A stretch of 64,000 bases of DNA from Chloroflexota bacterium (GCA_005889405.1 VBFY01000063.1:62001-126000); one strand, 5' to 3'. Positions 1 through 8,257 are shown, numbered from the stretch's first letter. The notes: generated from the sequence alone by a model not told the origin. Translations and numbers: made by a program.

Positions 1-693
1 CACGATCTCGAGGCCGTCGTGCCTCACAGAACTGCGCGCATCGATGAACGGGCTGTTCAACTCTCTCACGTTGGAAATGCCGGCGAACGAGCCGTCGGGC
101 TGGCGCGTGGCGACATAGATGTCCTGTGCGCCGAGACCGCCTGGTCGGGTGCTGTTGAAGAACAGGTACGTGGCGGCCACCTCGTCGTCTTGGAAGAAGC
201 TTGGCCCGGCCTCGCCGAAAGCCGTGTTGAGTGAGCTCACTGGCTGCGCGGCCTGCCAACCAAAGTCACCGAAGTCCTCGTCGGTATGCAGACGATATGA
301 GACCCAAATGTCGAGCGCATTCGCCGCGCCTCTCGCGAAGAACATCCAATGTCCGTCGCGCGAGAACGCGGGAACGCGCTCAAGGGCGGCAGTGTTGATC
401 GTCGCCGCGAGGGCCAGCGGCGCGCCCCACGCGCCGTCTAATGAGGAGCGATAGGAAACGTAGATGTCCTCGCCGCCCTGGCCGCCCGCCCGCGTCGAGT
501 AGAAGTACAACGCGAGGCCATTCTTCGAGATCGCCGGCCCGGCGTCTTCTGCCGTGGAGTTCACCACATCGCCGAGCCACGTGGGCGTGGCCCAGTCCGA
601 GTACTTCGGCGCACCGAGCGCCTGAGCGCCGATCAGGACGATGATCGCGAGCGTTGCCAGCCCGGTGCCGGCATGACGGATGTTCCGATCCAT
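1..693 (-). CDS. exported PD40/WD40-like beta-propeller protein, C-terminus cut by window edge
   Basis: An open minus-strand frame of 231 codons starts at an ATG (691-693) preceded by a strong AGGAGG and runs off the window edge. Residues 10-28 form a hydrophobic signal peptide ending near AQALGAP. After it come at least three repeats of about 45-50 residues with the PD40 signature, for example STRAGGQGGEDIYVSYR and STRPGGLGAQDIYVATR. Proteins of this type are extracytoplasmic TolB-like propellers, often annotated as WD40-like Tol biosynthesis proteins. No enzymatic function can be assigned. The family is clear; the full length is unknown because the 3' end is missing. Confidence 0.8.
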   Translation of the reverse strand, partial: MDRNIRHAGTGLATLAIIVLIGAQALGAPKYSDWATPTWLGDVVNSTAEDAGPAISKNGLALYFYSTRAGGQGGEDIYVSYRSSLDGAWGAPLALAATINTAALERVPAFSRDGHWMFFARGAANALDIWVSYRLHTDEDFGDFGWQAAQPVSSLNTAFGEAGPSFFQDDEVAATYLFFNSTRPGGLGAQDIYVATRQPDGSFAGISNVRELNSPFIDARSSVRHDGLEIV

Positions 694-780
694 TGCGTTC
701 CCCTCCTGTCGCGCCCGGGGCGATACCGAAGATCCGACCGGGCGCAGGCCGCGCGAGTCTACGGCACGATTCGCGCTGAA

Positions 781-1299
781 CTACTTGGAATAGCGCTCGT
801 AGCTGACGATCTCTGAGAGGGCCCTGCGTCCTCCTCGAAATGCGTTGGGACGCGGATCCTTGGCCGAGACGGGCCGCCCGATCATGACGATCGATCGGGC
901 GGTCCGCTCGGCCGGTATGCCGAGGATGCGCTTCGCCTCCGCCTGATGGGTGTCATCGCCGAACCAGGCGACCCCACCACCGAAGCCGAGCGCATGCGCC
1001 GCGATCAGGATGCGCTCGGTCACACGTCCTTCGTCGTATGACTCGAACATCGGATTCTCCCCGTCCAGGACGATCGCGATGCCGAGAGGTGCGGCAGCCA
1101 GCCAATTGATGAGAGCGCGCAGCCGGCTGATCTTTCGCAGCTGATCCTTGTCGGTGACGACGACGAAGTGCCACGGTTGCGCGTTTCGGGCGCTCCCGGT
1201 CCATTGCGCGACCCGCAGCAATTGCTTGACGACATCGTCCGGGATCTTCTCGTCCGTGTACTGCCGTACCTGACGGACGGTGCGGATGCGTTCGATCAT
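781..1299 (-). CDS. nitroreductase family protein
   Basis: This 172-residue protein has the nitroreductase fold signature: an N-terminal RTVRQVRQYTDEKIP segment for FMN phosphate binding, SARNAQPWHFVVVTD, and a C-terminal GIPAERTARSIVMIGRP motif. Such enzymes are FMN-dependent NAD(P)H oxidoreductases acting on nitro compounds, quinones or other small acceptors; the substrate here is unknown. The ATG at 1297-1299 was chosen because the frame upstream is a low-complexity Ser/Arg extension with no family similarity. It is transcribed divergently from the small gene starting near 1325. Confidence 0.85.
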   Translation of the reverse strand: MIERIRTVRQVRQYTDEKIPDDVVKQLLRVAQWTGSARNAQPWHFVVVTDKDQLRKISRLRALINWLAAAPLGIAIVLDGENPMFESYDEGRVTERILIAAHALGFGGGVAWFGDDTHQAEAKRILGIPAERTARSIVMIGRPVSAKDPRPNAFRGGRRALSEIVSYERYSK

Positions 1300-1324
1300 C
1301 GCATGGACGTTAGCATCTGCAGCC

Positions 1325-1531
1325 GTGGCGGCACCGGAGGTCGACCAGGGTGAGCTCGAGAGACTGAGCTCGGCACTGCGCCTCGCGGAGTCCGCGCTCG
1401 AGGAGGCTCTCGAGGCAGCGGAGAATCTCGGCAACTTCGACCGGCGCTTCGATGTCCCACGCGCGATCGGCGGCGCGCAGCGTTTGGTGCAGAACGCCAA
1501 TGAAGCGGTGGACGCGGCGCGACAAACATGA
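1325..1531 (+). CDS. small helical hypothetical protein
   Basis: A GTG at 1325 gives a 68-residue protein rich in Glu, Ala and Leu (ELERLSSALRLAESALEEAL) that should form an amphipathic helix or coiled coil, followed by QRLVQNANEAVDAARQT. Its TGA overlaps the ATG of the next gene as ATGA, which argues for translational coupling and a real gene. I do not recognise the family. An upstream ATG in frame at 1280 would overlap the divergent nitroreductase start, so GTG is preferred. The last 40 bases recur in altered form at about 2090-2129. Confidence 0.5.
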   Translation: MAAPEVDQGELERLSSALRLAESALEEALEAAENLGNFDRRFDVPRAIGGAQRLVQNANEAVDAARQT

Positions 1532-1911
1532 ACGAGACGCCCGTCCCGGTCGGCGCGGGCGTCAGCCCGAATCGCGACCGGATGTGGGGCCTGGTCGGTG
1601 GCCTGCTCGGCATCGCCGTCGGTCTTGGATCAGCCGCCATCGCGGTGTTCATCGAAGGCGCCGACCCTCTGTCGTCGACGTCGCCCTACCCCGCGTTCTT
1701 CGGGAAACGGCAGCTCCTGGTCTACGACGTGTTTCTCGCGGCGGTGATCGTCGTCGGGGTCGCCTTCGCCATCACCGGGATCGTGCTCACCAGACATAGC
1801 AAGTTCCCGCGCACAGACGCGCTCGGGACGCTGCTGGTGAGTGCGGTCCTCAGCGCCCTTGGTGCCGCGCTGCTGTTCACCCGCCTCGTCGCGGTCATAC
1901 GCGGCGCCTGA
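1528..1911 (+). CDS. hypothetical membrane protein, three predicted TM helices
   Basis: The 127-residue product has hydrophobic segments at about residues 20-42, 65-88 and 98-124, with short Arg-containing loops between them. The ATG overlaps the stop codon of the small helical gene (ATGA), so the two are probably one transcript. No known domain is recognised. Composition and length fit a small integral membrane protein of unknown role. Confidence 0.6.
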   Translation: MNETPVPVGAGVSPNRDRMWGLVGGLLGIAVGLGSAAIAVFIEGADPLSSTSPYPAFFGKRQLLVYDVFLAAVIVVGVAFAITGIVLTRHSKFPRTDALGTLLVSAVLSALGAALLFTRLVAVIRGA

Positions 1912-1929
1912 CCGCCGGCGAGATTCGGG

Positions 1930-2129
1930 CCTGCGTCAGCTCATCGGCAAGCGTCCCCTCGTGATCGAGGTCGGTTAGATCGTCGAGCTCGCCCGCGCTC
2001 CCGCGCACGGCGGTCGATGCCGGAACGGGGAGACGGGCGTGGAGCGTCACGTTATCCGCTGCCGAACCCGCTGCTCCTTCGCGAGCCGCTCGACAGAACG
2101 CCAACGAAGCGGTGGACACGGCACGCAAC
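1930..2129 (+). pseudogene. rearranged partial duplicate of the A1408 methyltransferase gene joined to a copy of the small-gene 3' end
   Basis: From 1931 the sequence closely matches the start of the methyltransferase gene at 2833 (CTGCGTCAGCTCATCGGCAA against ATGCGTCAGCTCATCGGCAA), including the same in-frame TAG (1976-1978 here, 2878-2880 there). About 80 bases are then missing, and similarity resumes at the part matching about 3033-3085. At about 2090 it switches to a copy of the end of the small helical gene (CAGAACGCCAACGAAGCGGT against CAGAACGCCAATGAAGCGGT at about 1490) and ends in TAG. Indels break the frame, so this is a non-functional mosaic remnant. Confidence 0.7.
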
Positions 2130-2136
2130 CATTAGC

Positions 2137-2778
2137 TCACGGCACATCCTCGCAGCATTGATTCATGTGCGCGGTGATGAAGGAGCGGATGCGTGTTTCG
2201 TCGTACGTCTCGAGAACGTCGAGCCATGTCCATGCGGTCAACGCGATCTGGCCTCGCGGGATTAGGTCGTACGGGCGCACCACGATCTTCACGGACCCGA
2301 AGCGATCGCGCGGATACGAGGCGCGAAGTGCTCCAAGCTTCTCGACGACGTCCGGCGTCGTGTTGTGTGAGATGACGATGCCGCCGTGTTCGAGGTTGTG
2401 CACCAGTTGTTCATCGGCGAGGCTTGTCACGTACGAACCCCAGGGCGTCGGCGTCGGCCAATGTGGGCCCGATGTCGGTGGAACCGAGTTGTATGTCGTC
2501 ACGCGTGTGTTCGCAGGCACGTGGCTATTGCCTTGGTCGCTGAGATGCTTGCCGATCGGATCGCCGGGCTTCACGGAAACGACCCCCGTGAGCGTTGCCT
2601 GCGCCGGACGCGTCGGTGTGCTCGTTGGCTGTGACGCCTGAATCAGCCCGCGGACCGCCTCCCAATCGCCCGCGATCGCAGGCGCTCGCTGCCACACCTG
2701 GATCGCTACGTTCGCCACCGAGGCGATGAGGATCAGTACGAGGACGACGAAAACTGCGATCGCCGGTCGCCCGGTCAT
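2137..2778 (-). CDS. DUF3105 domain membrane-anchored protein
   Basis: The 213-residue protein begins with one hydrophobic helix (about residues 6-28), then a Thr/Pro-rich linker, then a DUF3105 domain with YNSVPPTSGPHWPTPTPWGSY and EQLVHNLEHGGIVISHN. Conserved His residues in these motifs may bind a metal, but no activity is established for the family. The topology suggests an extracytoplasmic domain tethered to the membrane. It ends about 8 bases from the duplicate methyltransferase remnant and lies convergent to it. Confidence 0.85.
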   Translation of the reverse strand: MTGRPAIAVFVVLVLILIASVANVAIQVWQRAPAIAGDWEAVRGLIQASQPTSTPTRPAQATLTGVVSVKPGDPIGKHLSDQGNSHVPANTRVTTYNSVPPTSGPHWPTPTPWGSYVTSLADEQLVHNLEHGGIVISHNTTPDVVEKLGALRASYPRDRFGSVKIVVRPYDLIPRGQIALTAWTWLDVLETYDETRIRSFITAHMNQCCEDVP

Positions 2779-2832
2779 CGGGCGAGGGTAGCCGAGCTAC
2801 CGATCGGTGTCGGACCGTCGTAGCATCGCGCC

Positions 2833-3450
2833 ATGCGTCAGCTCATCGGCAAGCGCCTCCTCGAGATCGACGTCGGTTAGATCGCCGAGCTCGCCCGCGC
2901 CTTCCCGCGCACGGTCGTCGACGCGGGAACGGGAGACGGGCGCTATCCGCTTCACGTAGCGCGCACGAGACTTGAAACTCTCGCGATCGGACTCGACGCC
3001 TCCGCGGACGCGCTTGCGTACGCCGCGCGTCGAGCGTCACGTGATCCGCTGCCGAACCTGCTGCTCCTTCGCGAGCCGCTCGAGAGCATCCCGCTCGAGT
3101 CGTTCGCTGACGAGGTCACGATCCACTTTCCGTGGGGCTCGCTCCTGCGCGGTGCGCTTGCGGAGGATGAGAGCGTCTTCGCCGCGATCTGCCGTCTGCC
3201 AGGTCGGTGTGGAGCGTTGACACTGCTCGTGTCGCTTACCGCGCGCGACGGTCGCGCACCGCTCACCGACGTCGACGTCGCGCGAGTGTCGCGGGCCTAC
3301 CGGGTGCATGGCTTCGCGCTCGTCGAACTGCGCGCCATCGCGCCCGCGGACGTCGAGGCCGCGCGCTCGAGCTGGGGTAAGCGACTTGACATCGGACGGA
3401 CCCGACCGGGTCTATTGCTGCGCTTCGTCCGCGAAGGGGCATCAGCCTAG
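2833..3450 (+). pseudogene. 16S rRNA (adenine1408-N1)-methyltransferase-like gene with in-frame TAG at codon 16
   Basis: The reading frame encodes about 205 residues matching the KamA/KamB/NpmA-type A1408 methyltransferases, which methylate 16S rRNA and can give aminoglycoside resistance. Key features are MRQLIGKRLLEIDVG at the N-terminus, the SAM-binding DAGTGDGRYPL, GLDASADALAYAARRA and IHFPWGSLLRGAL. The single defect is TAG at 2878-2880, where homologues usually have a helix residue before the SAM motif; a GAG-to-TAG change would explain it. The 190 codons after the stop are intact. It is a recently dead gene, an amber-suppressed gene, or one using an unusual downstream start. No ATG or GTG lies between the stop and the SAM motif. 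Confidence 0.7.
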
Positions 3451-3773
3451 GTTCCGGGAACCGAAGAGCACTGAGTCCGTGCGCCACCTGCGATGCCGGT
3501 CTTCATCGTGCCGCCAACCGGTCACACAAGCCGCACGCCTGTCGCTGTGTACGTCAAGAGACCGTGCGACGGCTTGTCCCATGAAGGCTGCCGAAAGTAC
3601 CAAGGACCGCCGAAAAGTACCGCAGTACTACTCGGACTCTGTAGGTCAGTGGGTAATTCAGCCTGCGGAGCTTCTCATAGGCAAACCAGATTACGCGTGA
3701 GACCGTTAGGCCCATGAAGCAACGTTCCTGTGAAGAACCTGGAACGGTTGCGTAACAGTCGGAGGTAAGGGAT
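3451..3773 (+). promoter_or_regulatory. 323-base intergenic region with a stable hairpin before a TTG-start secreted-protein gene
   Basis: No convincing gene is present. Near the 3' end, GCAAC-GTTCC (3719-3728) pairs with GGAAC-G-GTTGC (3741-3751), a 10-bp stem with one bulged G and a 12-base loop, ending about 10 bases before the GGAGG ribosome site at 3761. A leader RNA or translational control element is possible. The segment GGCAAACC at about 3680 resembles a c-di-GMP-I riboswitch half-motif, but the partner motif is missing. Confidence 0.35.
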
Positions 3774-4193
3774 TTGTCTTTCAAGCACGCGATCGGTCTC
3801 ACGTCTGCTCTCTTTCTTTCATTGTCTCTTCTATCCGGGATCGCCGATGCCGCAAGGGGCGGCGCTCACAAAACCAGCGGCAGCGGCAGCGGAAGTCTGA
3901 ACCTGGTCCTACTCGACTCCACGGACAGCCTTGCGCACTGGGGGCAGCACGTCACGTTCAACGTCACCACGACACTGAGCTCCCCGTACGTGGATCTCCA
4001 GTGTTTCCAGAACGGGACGCTGGTCGCAGAAGGATGGGAGGGCTACTTCGCCGGAGCCCTCAGTGACCGGATCTTCGGCCTGTACTCGCCCCAGTGGACC
4101 GGCGGAGCAGCCGACTGCACCGCCTACATCGCGTACCAGACGAATCAGGGGTGGCAACGGGTCGCCTCCACGAGCTTCCACGTTTCTCCATAA
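3774..4193 (+). CDS. secreted hypothetical protein
   Basis: A TTG at 3774 lies nine bases after GGAGG and starts a 139-residue protein with a typical signal peptide (residues 1-26, ending GIADAARG). The mature part has a short Gly/Ser linker, then a compact beta-rich domain with two Cys residues (LQCFQNG and ADCTAYIAY) that could form a disulphide. Composition fits an Ig-like or carbohydrate-binding fold, but I cannot name a family. It ends at a strong terminator and converges with the large surface protein. Confidence 0.7.
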   Translation: MSFKHAIGLTSALFLSLSLLSGIADAARGGAHKTSGSGSGSLNLVLLDSTDSLAHWGQHVTFNVTTTLSSPYVDLQCFQNGTLVAEGWEGYFAGALSDRIFGLYSPQWTGGAADCTAYIAYQTNQGWQRVASTSFHVSP

Positions 4194-4219
4194 GGTCTGA
4201 GCGACTCGAGCTTGATCGA

Positions 4220-4247
4220 ACCGAGGCGGCCTACGGGCCGCCTCGGT
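4220..4247 (+). terminator. rho-independent-type terminator
   Basis: ACCGAGGCGGCC (4220-4231) pairs perfectly with GGCCGCCTCGGT (4236-4247) around a TACG loop, followed by GTTTGTG. It lies 27 bases after the stop of the secreted-protein gene and should end that transcript. Confidence 0.8.
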
Positions 4248-4306
4248 GTTTGTGCGGCGGGAGCGCCGTGTCACCGTCGTACGTTGTTAGGTGCAAACAA
4301 GAAAAG

Positions 4307-4337
4307 AGAGAGGGCGGCCGGCTTGGCCGCCCTCTCT
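4307..4337 (-). terminator. terminator of the surface-protein gene
   Basis: AGAGAGGGCGGCC (4307-4319) pairs with GGCCGCCCTCTCT (4325-4337) in a 13-bp stem. Read on the minus strand it is followed by TTTTCTTGTTTG, a T-rich tail. It lies just after the stop codon of the minus-strand surface protein. Confidence 0.8.
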
Positions 4338-4360
4338 TGCGCTGATCCTCTACAGCTGGC

Positions 4361-6499
4361 TTATGGGAACAGGGTCCCAGGTCCAGTGTCGTCCGTGAAC
4401 GTGAGGATGACGTTCTCGGCGCAGTTGCTCTGCCGGCCCGTGTGCACCGTGTCGCCTGTCGTGTAGGTGACCCACCAGTAGTAGGTCCCGTTCGTGGCCG
4501 AGGTCACGAAGAAGGTCGTGTTGGTCGTGTTGACCGTCACGCTGTGGCTACCGCCGACGGACGTGAAGGTCTGCTTGTAGACCAGCCCGCCGCTGCCGAG
4601 GGTATCGGTGTGAGCTTGGCAGTTCTGCAGGGCGGTGTTGCTTCCTGCGGCACCGTACAGCCTGAAGGTCACGGTCCCGCCGCTCGGAAGGTTGTCGCCC
4701 AGGATGGACGACGTGATCGTCGCGGAATCCTGCGGGTAGGTCTTCTGAGCGGTCGAGATCTCCGTTGGGATCTGTCTGACGGTAACCGCTTCGTTCGGGT
4801 CAGTGCCACACGCAGCACCGCTCTTGGCGAGCGTGTTGGGTAGATCGCCACTGTAGTTCGCGACCCATGTGTACTGACCAGGTGCGGTCGGTGTGTACTG
4901 GACCGGGCCGTACGTGCCGTCGCCGCTCACGCTCACCGAGATTCCGGCTGAGGGGAATCCGGTCGCGAGAGTGGTGCACTGGTCCGGACCGTAGAGGAAG
5001 AACGTGATCGTTCCTCCCGCGGCGAGGCCCGCTGTCGTCGGGTTGATGACCGGTGTCCCAGGCTTGTTCGCTGTGTTGCCGAGGGTGGCGGTGTCGGTGA
5101 CCGGATTCCCGAAGTCGACCGGGCCGGCGCCCGCCTGGGTCGTCAGTGTCGGTGTCCGCGGCGTGACGTTGAAGCACTCACCCGCGGTGTCGTCCTTTGC
5201 GCTCGGAGGGTTCGGATCGGTGGCGGAGATGAAGTTGCCCCGCCAGCAGTACCGACCCGCGGACGTGATCGTTGCCGCTGCCGAGGTCAGCGGCACCGGG
5301 GTCGCCTGATTGACCGACTGCGAGTCGACAAGGGTGCCGCCGCTGGTGCATGTGGCCGTGGACGTGATGTCCGTACCGATGAAGCACAGGTGGAACTCGT
5401 AGGTCCCGCTCCAGGTCGAAATGCCGGTGACCGTCAGCGTCGCGCTGTCCGTGACGCTGAGGGTGCCGGACTGCGGGATCTGGGCGGAGCCGCTGATCGA
5501 CGGTGTCGTAGTCGTGCTCGCGGTGCACTCCCCCAGCTTGCCGCGGGCGAAGTCGAACAGCGTCGCGGTCAGAGACTGGGAAGAGCGCGTGTCACCGATG
5601 AACACGTTGAAGCATTTGCCACCAAGATTCGTCCGCGTGAGGTTGAGGCCACCTTCGAAGAACTCGGCCTCTTGGAGGGTGTTCCCCACGCCGTCCGTCT
5701 TGTTCGAGGTCTTCCACGGAGTCGTGATCGGGCCGGTGATCGGCGCGCCCGTGTTCGTGGTCGCGCAGACGTCGTCGCCGCCCGCCGTACCTTTGCAGTC
5801 GGCTCCGTGGGCTACTGATGTCGCACCGAGTGATCCGCCTGCGCCACCGTTCCAGCGGTAGACGTCGATCGTGCTGACGCCTCCGCCTTTGGTGAACGCG
5901 GAGACGATGAGCAGGTCGCCATCGGTGTGGTTCCCGCTGAAGGTCTGGCTGGGGCCGGTCGAGACGCACCCCACGTCGTCCTGCAGGAACCAGAACCCGA
6001 CATTCGCATCGCCGGTGTTGGCGTTCCGCTCGAGCGCGAAGTAGATGATCGAGTCGCCGTTCGCGGCGAGGTACGCCGCGGCGTATGCATTCATGACATC
6101 GATCTTGCTGTTGACGTTGTTGTCGAAGTTGCACTGCCATCCCGAGATGGGCAGCGTGTCCTTGCTACCCGTCGAGTAGGTCGTCTGGTCCGAGGTGTTG
6201 AACGAACCATTCGAGTTCGTCACGAAGTCGGGGTCAAAACCTGTCGCGGTGAAGCCCGCGGGCTTGGTTTTGGGGGCGCCGTTGGAGTCGAACAGGCTGT
6301 CCCAGTCGATCGCCTGCGTAGTGCCGCCGACGTTCGTCGTCGTGCTCGCGCTGACGTCGCCGTCGAGCTGCATCGCGAGGTCGTGCACCGCGAGCGCGAG
6401 GCCTGGCGCTAGCAGCATCGACACCAGCGCCGTGAGGACGAGCACCACGAGAGCGCGGCTTGGTCGCCGGCCGGCCGTCGGCCGCTTGAAATGGATCAT
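4361..6499 (-). CDS. secreted Ig-like repeat surface protein
   Basis: The ATG at 6497-6499, preceded by AGAGAGG, gives 712 residues. Residues 1-36 are a signal peptide with an Arg-rich start and an ALVVLVLTALVSMLL core. The N-terminal half (about 40-340) has conserved elements seen in secreted Gram-positive-type proteins (DWDSLFDSNGAPKTKPAGF, ALERNANTGDANVGFWFLQD). The C-terminal half carries three Thr/Ser/Gly-rich Ig-like modules of about 100 residues, each with a Cys pair and a GTYEFHLCF-, GRYCWRGNF- or GQYTWVANYSGD-type strand. There is no LPXTG motif or obvious membrane anchor at the C-terminus. Probable role is cell-surface structure or adhesion. Confidence 0.75.
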   Translation of the reverse strand: MIHFKRPTAGRRPSRALVVLVLTALVSMLLAPGLALAVHDLAMQLDGDVSASTTTNVGGTTQAIDWDSLFDSNGAPKTKPAGFTATGFDPDFVTNSNGSFNTSDQTTYSTGSKDTLPISGWQCNFDNNVNSKIDVMNAYAAAYLAANGDSIIYFALERNANTGDANVGFWFLQDDVGCVSTGPSQTFSGNHTDGDLLIVSAFTKGGGVSTIDVYRWNGGAGGSLGATSVAHGADCKGTAGGDDVCATTNTGAPITGPITTPWKTSNKTDGVGNTLQEAEFFEGGLNLTRTNLGGKCFNVFIGDTRSSQSLTATLFDFARGKLGECTASTTTTPSISGSAQIPQSGTLSVTDSATLTVTGISTWSGTYEFHLCFIGTDITSTATCTSGGTLVDSQSVNQATPVPLTSAAATITSAGRYCWRGNFISATDPNPPSAKDDTAGECFNVTPRTPTLTTQAGAGPVDFGNPVTDTATLGNTANKPGTPVINPTTAGLAAGGTITFFLYGPDQCTTLATGFPSAGISVSVSGDGTYGPVQYTPTAPGQYTWVANYSGDLPNTLAKSGAACGTDPNEAVTVRQIPTEISTAQKTYPQDSATITSSILGDNLPSGGTVTFRLYGAAGSNTALQNCQAHTDTLGSGGLVYKQTFTSVGGSHSVTVNTTNTTFFVTSATNGTYYWWVTYTTGDTVHTGRQSNCAENVILTFTDDTGPGTLFP

Positions 6500-6670
6500 C
6501 GCGTGCCTCTCTTTTTCTTTTGAGTCCGCGGAGATGCCGACGGCGGCGCTCCGGCCTCCCCCTCCGGCGGGCGCGCGGAACGGACTTGCCGACCCGGCGG
6601 CGAAGCCCGCAATCTGGCTCCGTTCCGGTCGTCGGTCGATACCGAAAGCGCACCATGCGTGAGGCCTGGC

Positions 6671-6688
6671 GTACTTAGAACTAGGTAC
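6671..6688. promoter_or_regulatory. 18-base imperfect palindrome between divergent regulator and surface-protein genes
   Basis: GTACTTAGAACTAGGTAC is symmetrical at 14 of 18 positions and lies in the 314-base gap (6500-6813) between the surface-protein gene and the LuxR-type regulator. LuxR-family HTH proteins bind palindromes of this size, so it is a plausible operator for the adjacent regulator. A TTGACA on the minus strand just beyond it (about 6716-6721) could be a -35 box. Nothing else is recognisable in the gap. Confidence 0.4.
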
Positions 6689-6813
6689 GCGCGTGACGAT
6701 TTCGCCCGATCGCCTGTCAACCCTCGAAAGAAGGCTGCGCGGGCTTGCGCAGGTTGCTAAATTTGCGCCTCGACGGCCATTGGGCGGCGGCCGGGCAAAG
6801 GTGGGAGCAGGTG

Positions 6814-7419
6814 ATGGCGGGCCGGAACGGTGGACCGCAGGCGGCGGTCGTTGATCGCGTTGGGACGATCGTCGCGGTGCTCCGCCGCGCCTGCCCGGGG
6901 ATCGCATTCCGGACCGTGCGGTCCCGACGTGAGCTGACCACCGGTGAGAGCCTCGTGATCCTCGCGGCCTACACGACGGCCGACTGGGACGCCCTGGTCC
7001 CGCTCGCTCGCCGTTCAGCGACCGTGGTCATCTCCGCGACGCACAGACCTGCCGACGTGGAGAGAGCCCTTTCGGCGGGCGCGTTCGGCTACCTCGACCT
7101 CGAGTTCGGGCCGGCCGCGCTCCGCCGCGCCGTCCTCGGCGCACTGCGCGGCGAACCGGCGTACTCCCGAGCCGCGATCGGACGGCATCTCCGTTCGCAG
7201 CTCGAGGCGAACGTGCTCGGAGCGTCCCGTGCCAGCGAGCTGACGCCTCGCCAGCGCGAAGTCGTGGCACTCATCGCGAGCGGGCATTCGGACAGGGAGA
7301 TCGCGAGCGTGCTCGGGATCGCCACGACGACGGCGCAGAAGCACGTCACGAACGTCCTGCGACGGCTCCAGGTTCCGAACCGCGCCGCCGCCGCTGTCGC
7401 CGTCCTGCAGATCGCGTAA
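6814..7419 (+). CDS. LuxR/NarL-type response-regulator-like transcription factor with degenerate receiver
   Basis: The ATG at 6814 follows GGGAG and yields 201 residues. The N-terminal 120 residues have the alternating hydrophobic pattern of a receiver domain (LVILAAYTTADWDAL, ATVVISATHRPADVERAL, GAFGYLDLEFGPAAL) but no Asp at the expected phosphorylation site. The C-terminal part is a classic LuxR HTH (ELTPRQREVVALIASGHSDR, then EIASVLGIATTTAQKHVTNV). It probably acts without phosphorylation or on a ligand. It is divergent from the surface-protein gene, which it may regulate. An upstream in-frame start at 6745 would add 23 residues lacking domain similarity. Confidence 0.8.
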   Translation: MAGRNGGPQAAVVDRVGTIVAVLRRACPGIAFRTVRSRRELTTGESLVILAAYTTADWDALVPLARRSATVVISATHRPADVERALSAGAFGYLDLEFGPAALRRAVLGALRGEPAYSRAAIGRHLRSQLEANVLGASRASELTPRQREVVALIASGHSDREIASVLGIATTTAQKHVTNVLRRLQVPNRAAAAVAVLQIA

Positions 7420-7474
7420 TCGCGCACCCCACGGAGGTGCGGCGCGGCATCCCAGCACTGCATAGACTGAGCTC

Positions 7475-8101
7475 GTGCGCGAGCGGCGCCGGCGGCCGTC
7501 CAAGGGGTCGCTCCCGCCTGATGATCTGCGGTTCGTAAAGCAGATCGAAGAGCTCTACGGGCCGACTCGATGGCAGTGGGGCGAATGGAGCGGCGCGCCG
7601 GAGGACGTGGTTTCGAGTGGCTCGTCCCCTCCGATGCGCAAGCACGTTTCCGCCACATCGATCGTCCTCGGCACGCTCCTCTTGTCGGCGCTCGCGCTCA
7701 TGTTGTTGTATGTCGCCCTCGGTGATCGGGAAGCCCTCGGCCAAGCGCTGATGGCGCCGCTGAGGGCAGCGGGCATCGTGCAGCCGACGTCGGACCCCAC
7801 AACACCCGAGTATCTCCTCGCGCTTCAGACGCTCCGGGTCGGCGAAGTTCCCCCGCCCAGTGATGCCGTCGTCCAGCAGCTCAGGAGTCTTCTCGATCAG
7901 CTGGCACCCAAATGCAAGGAGGATCGGCTCGCGTTGGCGAGGGCCGTTCTCGCAGCGCACGACGCGTCCGCGGCTCGGGGCGTTGAGACCTCAGCTCTCT
8001 CGATCCTGACACGAGCCAACGCGGCTCTCTCCGATCAGACGCGTCAGCGATGGCCGACCAACTGCACCGACATCGTTGACCGCGCCGCGCGCGCTGACTA
8101 A
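7475..8101 (+). CDS. hypothetical single-pass membrane protein
   Basis: A GTG start gives 208 residues with a basic, charged N-terminal 55 residues, one TM helix at about 59-81 (ATSIVLGTLLLSALALMLLY) and a 125-residue C-terminal region that is probably extracytoplasmic and helical, with two Cys residues (APKCKEDR, PTNCTDI). No domain is recognised. It stands alone after the LuxR gene, about 55 bases downstream. Confidence 0.6.
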   Translation: MRERRRRPSKGSLPPDDLRFVKQIEELYGPTRWQWGEWSGAPEDVVSSGSSPPMRKHVSATSIVLGTLLLSALALMLLYVALGDREALGQALMAPLRAAGIVQPTSDPTTPEYLLALQTLRVGEVPPPSDAVVQQLRSLLDQLAPKCKEDRLALARAVLAAHDASAARGVETSALSILTRANAALSDQTRQRWPTNCTDIVDRAARAD

Positions 8102-8257
8102 CTGCTGGAGCGCCAGGCCCGCTCGGTCTTCGTTCACGCGTCCTCGCGGATCGGCTGCGTATTGGCGACGATTCGGTCATCCCCGGCAACGCGGGACAAT
8201 GAGATCGAAGGGCGTTCAGGTAATGTGAGCGCGAACGACAACGCGCGAGGAGGTCAC

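Noticed and set aside
2878-2880. Pyrrolysine at the TAG of the methyltransferase gene
   Set aside because: No pyl genes or Pyl-type context are visible, and A1408 methyltransferases are not known to use pyrrolysine.
3670-3720. c-di-GMP-I (GEMM) riboswitch upstream of the secreted protein
   Set aside because: GGCAAACC is present, but the required GACGCAAAGC-type partner and the second receptor helix are not found.
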